From contig CAMXCT020006496.1 in the NCBI GenBank assembly GCA_947184155.2, positions 94,915 to 158,914 of the forward strand: DNA of 64,000 bases, in the 5' to 3' direction. The notes beneath the pieces are model-generated. The model saw nothing but the letters and a program-made list of their open reading frames with translations, was not told where the DNA came from and did no database searches. This DNA comes from Cladocopium goreaui. Taxonomy: Eukaryota > Sar > Dinophyceae > Suessiales > Symbiodiniaceae. Positions 41,651 to 55,067 of the stretch are shown here, one piece after another. Each line of letters starts with the position of its first letter. The stretch's first letter is position 1. The position numbers and the translations under genes are program-made.

Positions 41651-42357
41651 ACATTGCTTACTTTATATTACGTATATTTACTAAATAACATATGATATAT
41701 GTTAGATCATTTAAAATATTATATATATACACTCATTTTTTCAAAGATATTAAAAATAATATATATATAATATTACTTTAAATGATATTATATAATATGT
41801 TGTAATATTTCAAATATAATATCATATATATATATCGTAAATAACACATAACATATAATGTATAATATATAATATATATATATATTGAAAATATTTTCAT
41901 ATAAAATATACTATAACATAATAAAATATAATTTGATTTAACAAAATATAATTTAATATTATACAATATAACATAATATAACATAATGTAAGATAATTTG
42001 ATTTAACATAATATTATATAATATAATATAACATAATATAAGATAATTTGATTTACCATAATATAATATAATTTGATTTAACATAATATGATATAATATA
42101 ATACAATATAATATAATATAACATAATACAAGATAATTTGATTTAACATAATATAAAATAATTTGAGTTAACCTAACATGATATAATTTAATATAATATA
42201 ATATAATATGATATGATATAATTTAATATATATATATAGGATATTTTGATTTAATATCATATCATTTAATATCATATTATATTTCATAATTTTGAAAAAC
42301 TACAATATATTTTTTGATACTAAAAAACATAATATAATATAATATATATATATACTA
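41651..42357. repeat. AT-rich satellite tract (ATAATATAAC-type), right flank
   Basis: About 700 bp of TATAATATAACATAATATAAG-like units with recurring TTTGATTTAACATAAT. It continues the tract seen before 31293. Confidence 0.9.
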
Positions 42358-43773
42358 TGTTCATGTCCTGCCCATAATTACAGAGTTATCCTCAGCTGTC
42401 CTGAGATTTCCTCCATTTGCTTCACCTTGCGGGGTGTCAGGACCTGGAGGTGCACGCCGCCGCCGTCGCTGAGGAAAAAAAATGGCGCTTGCAGCAACTC
42501 TTGTTGAAACATGTGGAACCCATTGACCTGCCGTAGATCTACTGTCGTCATGAACTGGAATTCAACCAGCAATTTTGCCCCCCAGTTTCTTCAGAGACGA
42601 TTTTGTTACGACGCTAATTGCTTGTGGCTTGAGCGTGCAAAGACCTAATTCAAACTAAGTCGGATTGAGGCCCGCTTGGGGAGAAGTCAGACATGACAAA
42701 ACTGAAAGAAGAAACAATGTATCACTACACTATACTTTGAGGTGCACACTTTATCGCAAGCGAAGCAAGACGATTACAACCGACAAAATTTCAAACTCAT
42801 ATAACTGTGGACGTTGGATACAACATGGCACTGGGAAGTTGGCCGTTTGTGTATTGATCCAACAAGAAATCCTTAGAATCCCATCCTGAACCAAAGGTTG
42901 AACAAGTTGAACATGGACAATTGCTAATAGAAAAATACTGGTGGAAAATTGCTGGAATCCAATCCCGAGTTCACTTGGAGTTGCGAATGAAACACATCTG
43001 GTTCGTCATCGGTGGCGCCTGATGGGTTGCAAGTCCAATGTGATGGCCTCAGTCAAAAGTTGAGACCCTCGGGTGACCGCAGATTCTAGGCTATTGTTTA
43101 TCTATGTTTAGTATAAATAGTATAAACCATTCAACTATTCAACATTCTTGAGGTATCTAAGTTGCAATAATCCAATTATTGAGGTCCCCAAGTTTGACCC
43201 GTACCCATGTCACAACAGTGATAATGATCATAATCCCATGATAATGATCATAGTGATGGTGATTCCAGCTTTCCGGCCGGTCTTCGGTCCAGGTTTAGTG
43301 ACGATGATGATGGATTCTTTGCAGGTGTCGCAGGGTGGCGAGACAGATGATTCCTGAACATTTTGTTTTCTTGTAGCAGCAATGTGTACCAATAGACTCA
43401 CAAGATTGGTCAGTTGAAGATAGTTGAAGATTGAAACCATCCATTTTAAGTTTTGGAAGGTTGATAATTTATGATAATTTTGATCCATAGTGCCACAATG
43501 TGCCACAAATTCCAAGAGGTTTATCACCGGTGAAGGCCGTGGCCGGAGCCCGTCACCTGAACAAAGAGAGCGGCCAAGATGCAACGAGTTTTAGGCGAAA
43601 ATAGAGAAAAAACAGAGATATTTGGAATTCTAATTTAGACATATTTAGACATGTGATTATATAATATGGTTATATCAGTTGCATCCTCCTGAATTGTGAT
43701 TTCTTTGGTGAAGATGATGAACTGGACTCCGGGGTTTTCCCAAGTGTTTTGGACAATGCATCTGTGATTTCAG
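42358..43773. other. No gene firmly recognised; two weak exon candidates
   Basis: On the minus strand 42378-42572 reads like a peptide (VNGFHMFQQELLQAPFFF) and could be an exon. On the plus strand 5' exons of the following gene should lie here; an acidic candidate is at about 43690-43740 (GEDDELDSGV). Neither could be confirmed. Confidence 0.35.
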
Positions 43774-46700
43774 GACTCGTTCGCGGCAAGACAGTGATCA
43801 TCGGCGAGATGACAGGAGGCGAGACGAGGATCGACGACGGGACGACGACCGCCGTGGACGCGACGACGATCGCCGTCGACGGGATGATGATCGAAAGAGG
43901 AGGGACGACGATCGACGTGGACGCGACGATGACCGACGTCCTGACTTTATCAAGAGGCAAATATGGCTATGGATCAATACCTAGACCTATACATACCATT
44001 TTTAGGGGGATGAACATCCATTTACCAGCTATTTTGATGTTCACCAGGGGGATAGGGTTTTGACCCATCCCCATATGAACAGTCGCAGCTGCCCATTCTT
44101 TGATACTTTGGAGTGTTTGGAGTTGGGAGCTGATTTTACCCTTTTGTTGTTTCAAATTCGGCAAGTGTGGCAGGGATCGTCCAGCGCGAACCACTGGTAG
44201 AGAGATTCCGAAGCTGTACTCCATCCACAAGGGCACGATTGTGAGGGTGCGACTCAACTTGGATTCAAAAGGTTGTTCTGCTGAACTGCTCACCATTTCA
44301 GTTTCCAAACTCTCTTTTAGACCACTTCTAAGCATTACTTCTCAAGTGGATGATATCAACAGGCACTTGTGAGACAGGGAATATTTGGACAATTGTTGTC
44401 ATGATTCTGATGTCTGTGAACTTTGTTGTGCTCGACGCATGAGGTACAGGACTACGGCGCTTTTGTTCGCCTTGGTGACGGATCCACATACAAGGAGAGA
44501 ACAACATCTCTATATATTGCTGGTAGTGGCAAGATGCAGATGGGCAGCGGGATGATGAGAATTCCTACAGTCATGGGCACCTGCTAGTTACAAGTTGGTT
44601 GTATCAGTTGTATCTACCCAGTCAATCCCAGTCATGGGTCAATAGGCCAATTTTCCAACACTTCAGTGCTGACTTGATGACTTACACAGGGACCCCAAGT
44701 TGCAGGATGGTTTGCTGCATATATCCCGCTTGTCCTCATCCGGCCGAGTTGACTCTGTAGCAGCTGCAGACTCAGGCTCAATGGTGATTCTTTGAATGGG
44801 TACTGTATTGCTGGTCCCGGCTTGTTTGTTCTTGCAGATTTGCCTTGGCTCCCCAGAACTGCGGAATAGTCTCCAGACGATTTTTAAACACACACACACA
44901 TTCTGCTCCAGACGAGTGTTTTTGGGGATTCACACAAATGCAAGTCGGCCGTGCATGAATTGGAAGCTGGCTGAAAGCTAAGGATGTTGTGTCCCAAGAT
45001 GACATTGTTTGGGTCAAGGTGGGCTGGGAGAGCCTTGAAAAAAGTCAATCGGATCCTGTTTCATGCACCTGCTGGCAGGTCATTGAAGTCAAAGAAGAAG
45101 AAGGAAAATTCAGAAGACGCCTCAGTTGTTGTACCATTTCAGTCCTTAGCAATCCTTCGCATCTTTTGAACAGTTTCATGTGTCACAGACACTGGCGACA
45201 CCCAGGTCTTGATATGAGATTTGTGGGTCAGAAAGATGGCGAAGATCAAGACCCCGGCAATGTCCAGGTGACCTTCGAATACCTTCGAGTGACATTCCTC
45301 TTGGATCTGTGCCCCATGGTGCCCCCTGTCAGGTGGACACAGGTCGCAAAGGATCCGGAAAATCTGCGCCGGAACCAATCCGCATTGGTGCTATCCAGGC
45401 AGGTGCTTCAGTGGAAACATGTGGAAACGATTCCGCTTCGCTGAGTGAAACGATTACCACATCCAGGCCACCACGTGCTCACGGTGTGGCGTGACCTGCT
45501 TAGAGATGTGATGTAAATCTGTTTTTGTAAATCACCAGCCCTCGAAGTGAGCCCAGATGTTTGGAGTCACTCCAATACTCATGGAACCAAACAAGAGACC
45601 TAGCTCAGGCCAGAGGTCATGCTGCCAGGGAGTCGCAAGCCCAGACACGTTTCGCCACGCTTCCAATCGACAGATTGGGTGTGGTTGAGGTGCTGGTCAG
45701 GCGGTGCTGGGGGCAAACACTACGATCTTGTGGAGGATGGCTTCAACATGTTTCAACGTACACAGCAAATCACAGCAACATGTCAACGTGAATCTGGTTT
45801 CAGCACCAGGAAGCAGAGCCTCCTTCACTGAACAATCCAGAGCACCACTCAGACGACTTGCAGGAAATGTCAGGTTGCGTGAGTTGCTCCATGGAAAAGC
45901 TGCTTAGTTTCTTGTTTCATATATATATATTATACTCTTATATTAAATTATTCAAACACTACATCTTCTCCTGATCCTCCAGAGTCAGGTAAGCGCACAA
46001 GACCTGGAGACGCTGTCAAAAGGACTTGCCATGGGGAATTCAACATGCACGCACCCATGGTCTGTGTTTGGACGTTCTGTCTCCAAAGCAATCTTTGCGC
46101 CAGGACATGATGCAAGTGTTGTCAAAGCGGCTCTGAAGGCATATTTCAAGAGGACAGTGTGAACTGTGTGAACTCGCATGGATGTGCTTTTAATGCGTGT
46201 GCCAGACAATGTTCTTTTGGGGTTTTAGTATGTTTTAGTAGTGGACTGACACAGCACTTGTCAGAATCTGTTGTGCGAAAGGAAAGCAGAAGGAAAAGAC
46301 TCATCTTCGAGTTCCTCGTCATCAAGCGACAAGAAGAAGAAAAAGGATAAGAAGAAAGAGAAAAAACAAAAGAAGAAGGCCAACTGCTTGACAGCTTTAT
46401 GCTGGTTGGCTACAGGACGCACCTTTGCCACCTTTCTTGGCACTGTAAGATCATGCGCTGCAGGAAAAAAAGGCCAAAAAGAAGGAGAAGAAGCTCCAGA
46501 AAAAAGCAGCAAAGGAAGCCAAGAAGGACAGACTGGGTCCTGGGTCGATGATACTTTTCTGGTCCAAACATCACCCTTTTGCTGGTCCACTGCACAGGCT
46601 CCACCTGAAGGCTAAGCGACATTCCTCTGGCAGCCAAAATACAGCGCAAGCATGCCTGAGAGAAATGCAATGCAAGGATGCCATGCCTCTGGGGCAATCC

Positions 46701-47192
46701 TTTGGTTGTTGGCTCAAACAGGTGTCAGAGTAGACTTCTAATTTATAGAATGTTTTCAATTCAGCTTCTATTGGCATTGGCAGAGCTTTTCTGATAGATT
46801 TTCTGCGATCTGCAGTATCGGGATCAAGCTAACAAGCTGACGGTGCTTAGACAGCACAGCCATGATTATCCCGATCCGTGCAGTCCTCAGTTCCAGTTTG
46901 GGGAACAAATGCAGCATCGCACCTGCCATCTACAGGCTGCTACTCATGTGGCAAGCTGATTGGCAACAGGCTGCAATCGCAGTATTTTGTTGCTTTATAA
47001 CCTTTATATTGTTTCTCATCAAAGGTCACTGCCTCAAGACTTTGAACAGTACACAGGTGGGAGAAGTACTTGCAGATGCTGCTGAGAAAAGCTGAAGAAC
47101 AGGAGAAGGAAGACAGAGAACATCCGGAGGACAAGACAAAGCCAAAGCCAGCACCCGAAAAGGAGGCAACAAAACTTAGCTTGAAGCCTTGA
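43774..47192 (+). CDS. S1-domain and CCHC-knuckle RNA-binding protein (ZCCHC17-like), at least 12 exons
   Basis: Exons: 43774-43956 (RRDDRRRDEDRRRDDD-type RD repeats), 44174-44246 (EIPKLYSIHKGTIVR), 44444-44494 (DYGAFVRLGDGSTYK), 44706-44759 (DGLLHISRLSSSGRVDSV), 44983-45018 (DVVSQDDIVWVK), 45079-45112 (VIEVKEEEGKF), 45206-45267 (LDMRFVGQKDGEDQDPGNV), 45333-45398 (KSAPEPIRIGAIQ), 45467-45490 (ATTCSRCG), 45609-45634 (ARGHAAR), about 46275-46380 (Ser run then Lys), 46464 to about 46535 (Lys-rich), 47057-47192 (WEKYLQMLLRKAEEQ, stop). Phases agree from 43774 to 45490. Together they build an S1 RNA-binding fold followed by CX2CX4H of a zinc knuckle; the last Cys lies in an exon I could not place. 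ZCCHC17 has the same order with a basic tail. A role in rRNA or mRNA processing is inferred from the family. The 5' end is not found, and the last exon may belong to another gene. Confidence 0.82.
43961..44076. mobile_element. Short TIR element, copy 2 (partner at 5392-5515), intronic
   Basis: 116 bp with the same ends as copy 1 (ATATGGCTATGGATCAA and TTGACCCATCCCCATAT). It begins only four bases inside the intron 43957-44173 of the S1/CCHC gene and fills more than half of it. Confidence 0.7.
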
Positions 47193-48594
47193 AGTGAAGG
47201 AAATTTGCGTGTCAGTGTGGCCATGTGCAGGTTCTGGATGAGCTTGGCTTCACTAGGCAGCTGCCACTGGAACATACTGGAACGAAACGGCTTGGTGCAG
47301 CCCAGCCTGCAGGTATTGCTGCCGCCGAATGATGTTGACGCACGTGGATTTGATTGAGAAGGACCGACTTGACTGCATTGCTCAATGTCAGAGAACAAAT
47401 TTAAATTTCGGGCTTATGCGCTGCAATCTCTTGAAGGTCATGAATTACAACATTTACGAAAAGCGCGGGTACCCTTCTCAGAACCCCATGCAAGACGCCT
47501 TGGCCTTTGGCCACAGCTTTTCTGTGGGAACTTTGCAAAAATTGATGGTTTCAACATGTTTCAGCAATCCACATGTGGAGTGCCATTGATAATGCAAGTC
47601 ATATTTGCAACCAAGGTTTCAAGCGCAAATGGAGGATGATGAGGATGACGCAGCGATGAGTGATGCCGCATGATGCCGACCGGTCCCAAATGTGGAGGTC
47701 ACGGACAGAAAGGCCGCACAAAAAGCCTACGCAGGATTTCGCCGGAAGTCTTGACGGTTCTCTACAGATGGCCGGTTCATGAAGTACTTGTCATACAACA
47801 TGGAAAAAGAGTGGAAATCAATGGAAACACAATGGAAACACAATGGATAACAAATGAACAAAGCTGTATGTGAGATCTACGACAGAGTATAATTTTGCAA
47901 GTATCCACAGGTACACATTGTACACATGTTTCGCAGCGTTTTTGGCTGAGCTGTCAGCACGGGTAGCGCCTTTTTGATATCGCATCTGTGCCTGTGTTAT
48001 TTCCTTGTCTCCTGAGACTCTTGAGTGTTGGTAGGACACTCTCCAAATCTCACCTAAGCCTAGAGACTAAACAAATGACTGTGCACTTCATGTGACAACT
48101 GCACCAACTGCACCCAGGACATCCCAGGACATCCCAGGACATCCCAGGACTTTTCGTACTTTTTCTTTGTTTCGGGGTTTCGAAAAAACACAGCAGACAG
48201 ATTGCGCAATGGCAAACCCCCGAAGGCTGAGGCTGGGCTCTGAGCCGCTCAGATCCTTCAGTTTCCGCTGGGGACATGGTAGCGTGGGTGTCTGAAGATG
48301 GGGCATACAGGTAAGTTGCAGGTATAGCAATAAAATGGCAGTTTTGATGGGGGAAATGATGGTGAACCGCCCCTATTTTCAGACAAAGCCATTTGATGAT
48401 CCTTTTAAAGTCATGTTTCGGTCTGACCACTGCGTTCAGGATCAAATTAGACAACCCTCAGATGTGCAATATGGATACAGGAGCAACACTTGTATGCTGC
48501 AAGATACATTCGAATTCATTTGACGGATTCAGAGCTAGTTTGATGGAATCAATGCACGGCCGATTTCCGAAGATTTTAGTTTGAAGCAGTGGCC
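47193..48594. other. No gene recognised
   Basis: Several short open frames (for example about 47385-47560) but no motif. Three tandem copies of the 10-bp unit ACATCCCAGG lie near 48118-48148. Confidence 0.35.
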
Positions 48595-49462
48595 ATGAAG
48601 CGCCCCATGCAGCTGTCCGAACTTGGTGAAATTTGTGTCCACATCAGCAGCTTTCTGGATTTGCCCCAGATCTCTCGCTGCGAAGTGGCCGCTCATTTCT
48701 TCCCTTCCAAAGAATCTGTGTCCTTTGCTTGGGATGAAGCTGCTGAACGCATTCGTCACCAGGTGCCTGTGTGGGGCCCATCGGGTCACTCGGTGATCCA
48801 TCAGCTGTTGGAAGAAGGAATCCGAGGCAAAGCCTTCCTGCGGGAACTGCGGCTGCTCAGGCGGGCCATCTTCCCACCCAAGGCTTGGGTCCCGGAGGTG
48901 GTGGAGAAATCCTTCTGCAGCGCCGTGGCAGCTTGGCAGCCATCACACATCATACACATCCCAAATGCATCCGGAATCCAAGAAAATTGCCCAAGTGAAG
49001 ACTGAAAGATATTGAAAACTCCAAATGAGTTTTGTGATACATTTTTTTGAGTAATGAGCTGTGCCTGCATCCAATGGCACCCATCGATGCACTATGCACA
49101 GATATCAAGCAGGATCGCATTGAGCATGGAACATATGTTGTCATATATATGTATATATCACATGCATATGTATATGTATATGTATATGTATGTGTATGTG
49201 TACGTGTACGTGTATGTGTATGTGGATACATACATACATACATACATACATACATACATACATACATACATACATACATACATACATACATACATACATA
49301 CATACATACATACATACATACATACATACATACATACATACATACATACATACATACATACATACATACATACATACATACATACATACATACATACATA
49401 CATACATACATACATACATACATACATACATACATACATACATACATACATACATACATACA

Positions 49463-49494
<32 letters not shown>

Positions 49495-51553
49495 CATACA
49501 TACATACATACATACATACATACATACATACATACATACATACATACATACATACATACATACATACATACATACACACAGACACACAACACATCCATAC
49601 ACACATACACATACACACATACAGACACACATACACACACATACACACAACACACACACACACACATACACACATACATACACATACACACATACACATA
49701 CACACACACACCATACACACTACACACACCCTACATACACACACATACATACCACATACACCATACATACACACACATACCACATACACACACAATACAC
49801 ACACATACACACATACACACATACACACACACACATACACACATCACACACATACATACACACACATACACACACACATACACACACACACATACACACA
49901 TACACACATACACACATACACACATACACACATACATACATACATACATACATACATACATACATACATACATACATACATACATACATACATACATACA
50001 TACATACATACATACATACATACATACATACATACATACATACATACATACATACATACATACATACATACATACATACATACATACATACATACATACA
50101 TACATACATACATCCATACATCCATACATCCATACATCCATACATCCATACATCCATACATCCATGCATCCATGCATCCATACATCCATACATCCATACA
50201 TCCATCCATCCATCCATCCATCCATCCATCCATGCATCCATGCATCCATGCATCCATGCATCCATGCATCCATGCATGCATCCATGCATCCATGCATGGA
50301 TGCATCCATGGATGCATCCATGGATGCATCCATGGATGCATCCATGCATGCATCCATGCATGCATCCATGCATGCATCCATGCATGCATCCATCCATGCA
50401 TCCATCCATACATACATACATGCATGCATGCATCCATGCATGCATCCATGCATCCATCCATGCATCCATCCATACATCCATCCATACATACATGCATGCA
50501 TGCATGCATACATACATATTATGAACAACACAAATTGTTCGCTTTCCATCAAGGAATTGACACCACTTTCCAATCCCTAGAAACATCTACAAAGAAGCAC
50601 AGGTCATGCCCCATGACGAGCAGTCATCTAGCTTCGAAGACATCAAAACACCCACAGAGGCACTGGGGCTGTCGCTGAAACATTGAGTTTTGACTGGGAA
50701 GGAAGAGCAACTTGAGGTTTTTTATCAGCCTTTGCCGCAGTTTCATGAGAGCATTTAAGTGCGGAATCACGATTACCCAAACCTTGGGCATCAATTGATT
50801 TCACTTGCAGTTGCTATACGTTGCCATCAGCTGCGGAGTCATGTGGGTCATGGTGGCAGGTTGCGGTGCCTCTCACCATTGGCTGCTATGTGGGCCAAGC
50901 CCTGGCAGTTGGCATGCAAGTGAAGATTGATGCCAGTGCGGCTGATGTGGACTCTGCCTTCTGCATCGGGGCAGCTTGGATCCAGAGGTGGGTTGAAGTC
51001 AAGCATAGTCAAACTGAATCCCCCGCATGTGACGGGCTCCAAATGGTACCAGGGGGTTCCAGGACCAGGGATGGAGCAAGCCCAGTGTTTGGTCATGCCA
51101 CATCATGCCACTATCCCGTTCACCTAGGTCGAAATTTGTGCCCCCGCGGACGTGGGGACATCCATGTCTGTGCTTTTTGCCCCTTTCTCGGGCCTTTGCT
51201 TTATGCAATATCGCGGAGAAGCCTGTGTCTTGAGCACTCCTGCTTTGCCAACTCTGACCGGGACAGGAGAGGTGTTTAGCTGGGCAAATGTCTGTGAAGA
51301 TGGAAGCATGTATTTTCTCCGAGAGAGCATTGAGGGAGAAGAGAAGAAAGTCGAAGCAACTGGCATTTTGCCTCGAGATGCCTTTCCGAAATGGGCGAGC
51401 GAATACTTCGTTTGTGCTCATGTGTGGAGATCCTACTTACCAAGCCCCTTGGAAATGTCGATGCTTCATTCTCAACAGACTCTGCCTGAGCACCTGAGAT
51501 CTTACATTCCCGAGAAGCATGTGGACTCCACTTGGCATCTTCTCCAGTCTTAG
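48595..51553 (+). CDS. Probable host gene with an F-box-like first exon; function unknown
   Basis: The ATG at 48595 opens an exon of about 115-135 residues whose start resembles an F-box ([20 protein letters not shown], then [10 protein letters not shown]). Further protein-like exons follow: about 50604-50685 ([20 protein letters not shown]), about 50870-50985 ([15 protein letters not shown]), and a terminal exon 51128-51553 after CACCTAG with good composition ([40 protein letters not shown]) and a TAG. Treating them as one gene is an inference from strand and spacing; if correct, the intron near 48950-50600 contains the giant CATA microsatellite. The terminal exon is the most secure part. 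Confidence 0.4.
49140..50518. repeat. Giant compound microsatellite: CATA, CACA, CATC, CATG
   Basis: About 1.4 kb. A nearly pure (CATA)n core at 49228-49575 gives way to mixed CACA/CATA, then pure CATA again, then (CATC)n from about 50110, then CATG/CATC mixtures to 50518. All frames through it ([24 protein letters not shown]) are artefacts. Confidence 0.98.
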
Positions 51554-52462
51554 GCCTTTACAAGCGGATGGCTTCCAAGAAGCGAAGCCGTGATGGCTTC
51601 ACATCCGAAAGAGAGTAAAGTTCCACTGGAATCAGGAAAAAACATTGAGTGAGTAACCTCAAAAGAGTAAAACATAGAGTAAAATGGGATGAGAAAGAAA
51701 TGAGGGATTTTTGTAGATGCTCGCGGCATCGATGCAAGCTGAGACAACCGTTCCAAAGTTAGCGGTCCAGGTCTTGTGAGGGAAGGCGTAAACTTCTTTT
51801 TCGAACCGAAGATCGGTTTCCCAGTACACAGTTTTTTTTTCTGAATTAGTCGAGGACTTCTTTTCAGAATGCTCCGATTTTGCATGCATTTCTAATTGAG
51901 TGACACGAATGGTTCAGATTCCAGTTCTTGTTCACACTTTGTGTCTTGGAAATCTACCAATGTATGCGCGCCCAACGGAGGGCAGATATTTGTGTCACGC
52001 ATGGAGGGGCCGGCCTTGTCCGTTCCGTTTCATGGTCTGGGCCTGGGTCAAAATCTAAGGCCTTGAAAACCACGGATGGATATTGATCTTTTCAAAACTA
52101 ACCAACGGCTTTATTTGGTACCCATTTGGTACCCAGGTACCCCTTGTGATATATTTTGATCCGTGCCCATTTGGTCCATCAGTTTCTGTCACACATGTGT
52201 ACAGTGCGAATCTTCCAATCGAGGGTGTGTTGTTGAGTTGTGGTTCTGGTCAGTGCAGCTGACCAGCTGCGAGGCAGAAGCGTCTCTGTGACACAGAAAG
52301 ACTGCAAAAACCTGGCCGCAAAGACCAAAGGTTCTGCAGACACTGCAGACACTGCTAGAGTTTGGAAAACACTGATTTGCTGACAAATTGTTAAGAATGC
52401 TGAGACGATCATGCAGTTAGCAAGATTCGCAGCAAATGACATGAGCCTGATCTGAACATTTG
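51554..52462. other. No gene recognised
   Basis: Short frames only, no motif. Unique sequence. Confidence 0.4.
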
Positions 52463-52541
52463 TTTACATATATATATATATATATACAAAAAACCGTGTG
52501 TGTATGTATATATATATATATATAATATATATATATATAAT
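52463..52541. repeat. TA microsatellite
   Basis: Two blocks of (TA)n separated by ACAAAAAACCGTGTGTG. Confidence 0.9.
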
Positions 52542-52962
52542 ATGATTAATTCATTCATTCCCTACGGTTTCAAGAAAGGTCAAGTTCTTGCTGCTTGCGA
52601 GTTGTGAAATCTGGCTGTGGGGTCGATGGGTTTATGTCACTATCTCTGCAAGCACCAAAGGCCAGCACATGGAGTGAGAGTTGTTGCTGCCGGAAGCTCA
52701 AATATTGATGAAAGCGTCAAAGAAGTCCACAGCGGAAATTTAATCCAAGGTCAGCGCTGCTGTCGCAACGATCGCCCTCTCCAGGAAGTTGCGGCACACA
52801 GGTTGCTTGGTCAAAAAAACATTATATATATATGGTACCCCCCCCCTCTAACGATAATTTAGGCTTCTGTTATATAAGTGATTGCAATCGATTGCAATCA
52901 CTTATTTCTGTGAAATTCATGGATCCAAGATCCAAGATCCAAGATGCCATGGGGGTCTTGGA

Positions 52963-53416
52963 TATATATCTATCTATATATCTATCTATATATCTATCTA
53001 TATCTATATCTATATCTATCTCTATCTCTATCTCTATCTCTATCTATCTATCTATCTATCTATCTATGTCTATCTATCTATCTATCTATGTATGTCTATC
53101 TATCTATCTATCTATCTATCTATATCTATCTATCTATCTACCTATCTATCTATCTATCTATCGATCCATCCATCCATCCATCCATCTATCGATCTATCTC
53201 GATCTATCTCTATCTATCTCTATCTATCTCTATCTATCTCTATCTATCTCTATCTATCTCTATCTATCTCTATCTATCTCTATCTATCTCTATCTATCTC
53301 TATCTATCTCTATCTATCTATCTCTATCTATCTATATATATATATATATAAACAATAATGATAATAATAATAATAGTAATAATAGTAATAATAATAATAG
53401 TAATAATAATAATATA
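52963..53416. repeat. Compound microsatellite (TATC)n, (TCTATC)n, (AATAAT)n
   Basis: About 370 bp of CTAT/TCTATC units, with a short CATC block near 53166, followed by AATAATAGT units from 53350. Confidence 0.95.
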
Positions 53417-55067
53417 CAGGTCCATATATTTCCCTAGAAGGGGATGGTCATCCCCCCAGGTGGGGTTAACATATGCAGCCATGATATCCGTGGCGGAAGT
53501 GTCGCCAGGCCACTTGGGCCAGGAGGCGCCAAACATCCAATGGACCGCATTCACCGAAGTGCCAGGTGCAGCCTGCACTGTTTGATGTATGGATGGCTAC
53601 CTTATAAATCGCCAAACAACTCCATGGGTGCTACCATATTTGCACATTTTTAGATAATGCGAAGCATATTAATATTTGGGTGATTTGGTCGTGATTGCTG
53701 GATTTCCACCACCCAACTGACATGTCAAGGTCATGACGCTTCCCACGGGGACCTAAGCCGGCTCGCTCTTTTTTCATTTTTTTTTCAGGTCCCGCAAGGA
53801 TGTCCACCCCAGCCAATGTTGGACCAGAGGCGCTTCTAATTTGTGCAGCAACTAGTTGGTCCAAGAAGATTGCAGACGGCGTCAGGATGAGAGCGGTGCC
53901 GAAGGATCTGAAGATTGGTCAGCGGTCCTGGATTTCGCAAACGGAGCTTTTGTGCATTTCTGTCAACTCGAGGGTGGCCGTTCAGCCACAGCGAATTGCC
54001 CAGGTGGGTGGACGGCTTCGAGCACGACATGCAAGAGGTGTCAATATGTCAGGGATGTTGGCCAGATCAGTAACTGCTGACTCTTCCTTTTCCAGTGGAC
54101 CTGCTGTCAGGTGTCCCCTTTCGAATATCATCTTCACGCTGGAGTCCGCAGCTAAGCAGCGAGCGAAGATTCAGATTGCGGGAGCTGGATTCAGATGCTT
54201 AGAGTCTTAGAGGCCGGTGCTTTGCGCAGTGGCGAACTGCACTTGAATGCAGCCGGACTCATCACTCAAGGCTTTGCTGTCGCTGTGAAAGTGGTGGCAT
54301 CAGTTTGATGTTGGAACCGTTGGAACCAGCTGTGGCTTTCGACAGGCAAATTGACCGTGCCCTGGCCCCGGCTTGGACTTGGAACTTGAATAATTTCAGA
54401 TACAGTACTACGAGTAATGTGACAACATCAATGATCAACAGTTGATCAACATCGTAAATGTTGTACATATCATCCCCAATTCTGGTAGGTTTATTCTGGT
54501 TTTCTTTCTACATGAAGATTCTTCAACTTGAGCACAAGTTGGTGGCATGGAACAGGACATCTAATAACGACATGACCCTTGAAACGGTAAGGCCAGAAGA
54601 CTGGCGGCTTGGATATCAAAAGCGTCCAGAGCTGAGATGTCAAGCCATGTCAGGCGCCGACCCAACATGTCAAGCGAATGCTGCTATTGTGGGTACAACA
54701 TCGATGCTGTTAATCAATGTTAATCAATGTTAATCAAGCTTTCCAAAGCTGGTGATTTTTCACTGTTCAACAAAAAGTCATAAAAAGTCCAAGGTGTGCC
54801 ATCGCTAGCCCCCAAACTTCGAGGGTGGCAACCCAGCTTTCAAAGCCACATTGCCAAAAGGAGCGTGATCCTGAGGCTGATGCCAAGATTGTTTATTGAA
54901 CTGCAAAAAACAGGATTGTCAGACTGTCAGTTTGTCTCTGAGTGCTTAAACTACACAGTGAAGCCATGTAAACTCCATGTTTGTGTTGAGGTTATGGAGC
55001 TTCCATGCGATGGTTTGTCCCTGAGACAAGTCGTAGCCACTTGTGGGAACTCTGAGAGGAGCTCCAC
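53417..55067. other. No gene firmly recognised; exon candidates only
   Basis: A 136-residue frame at 53800-54210 and a short acidic frame overlapping it at 53856-54080 are both protein-like, so neither can be chosen. Frames near 54960-55074 may be 5' exons of the next gene (LHVCVEVMELPCDGLSLRQV). Confidence 0.3.

Noticed and set aside
43670..43960. Minus-strand Ser/Val/Ile-rich frame
   Set aside because: It is the complement of the Arg-Asp repeat exon, whose plus-strand frame joins in phase to the S1 exons.
49047..50678. Very long frames on both strands (Tyr-Ile-His-Thr and Met-Tyr-Val-Cys repeats)
   Set aside because: They are translations of a four-base microsatellite that contains no stop in any frame.
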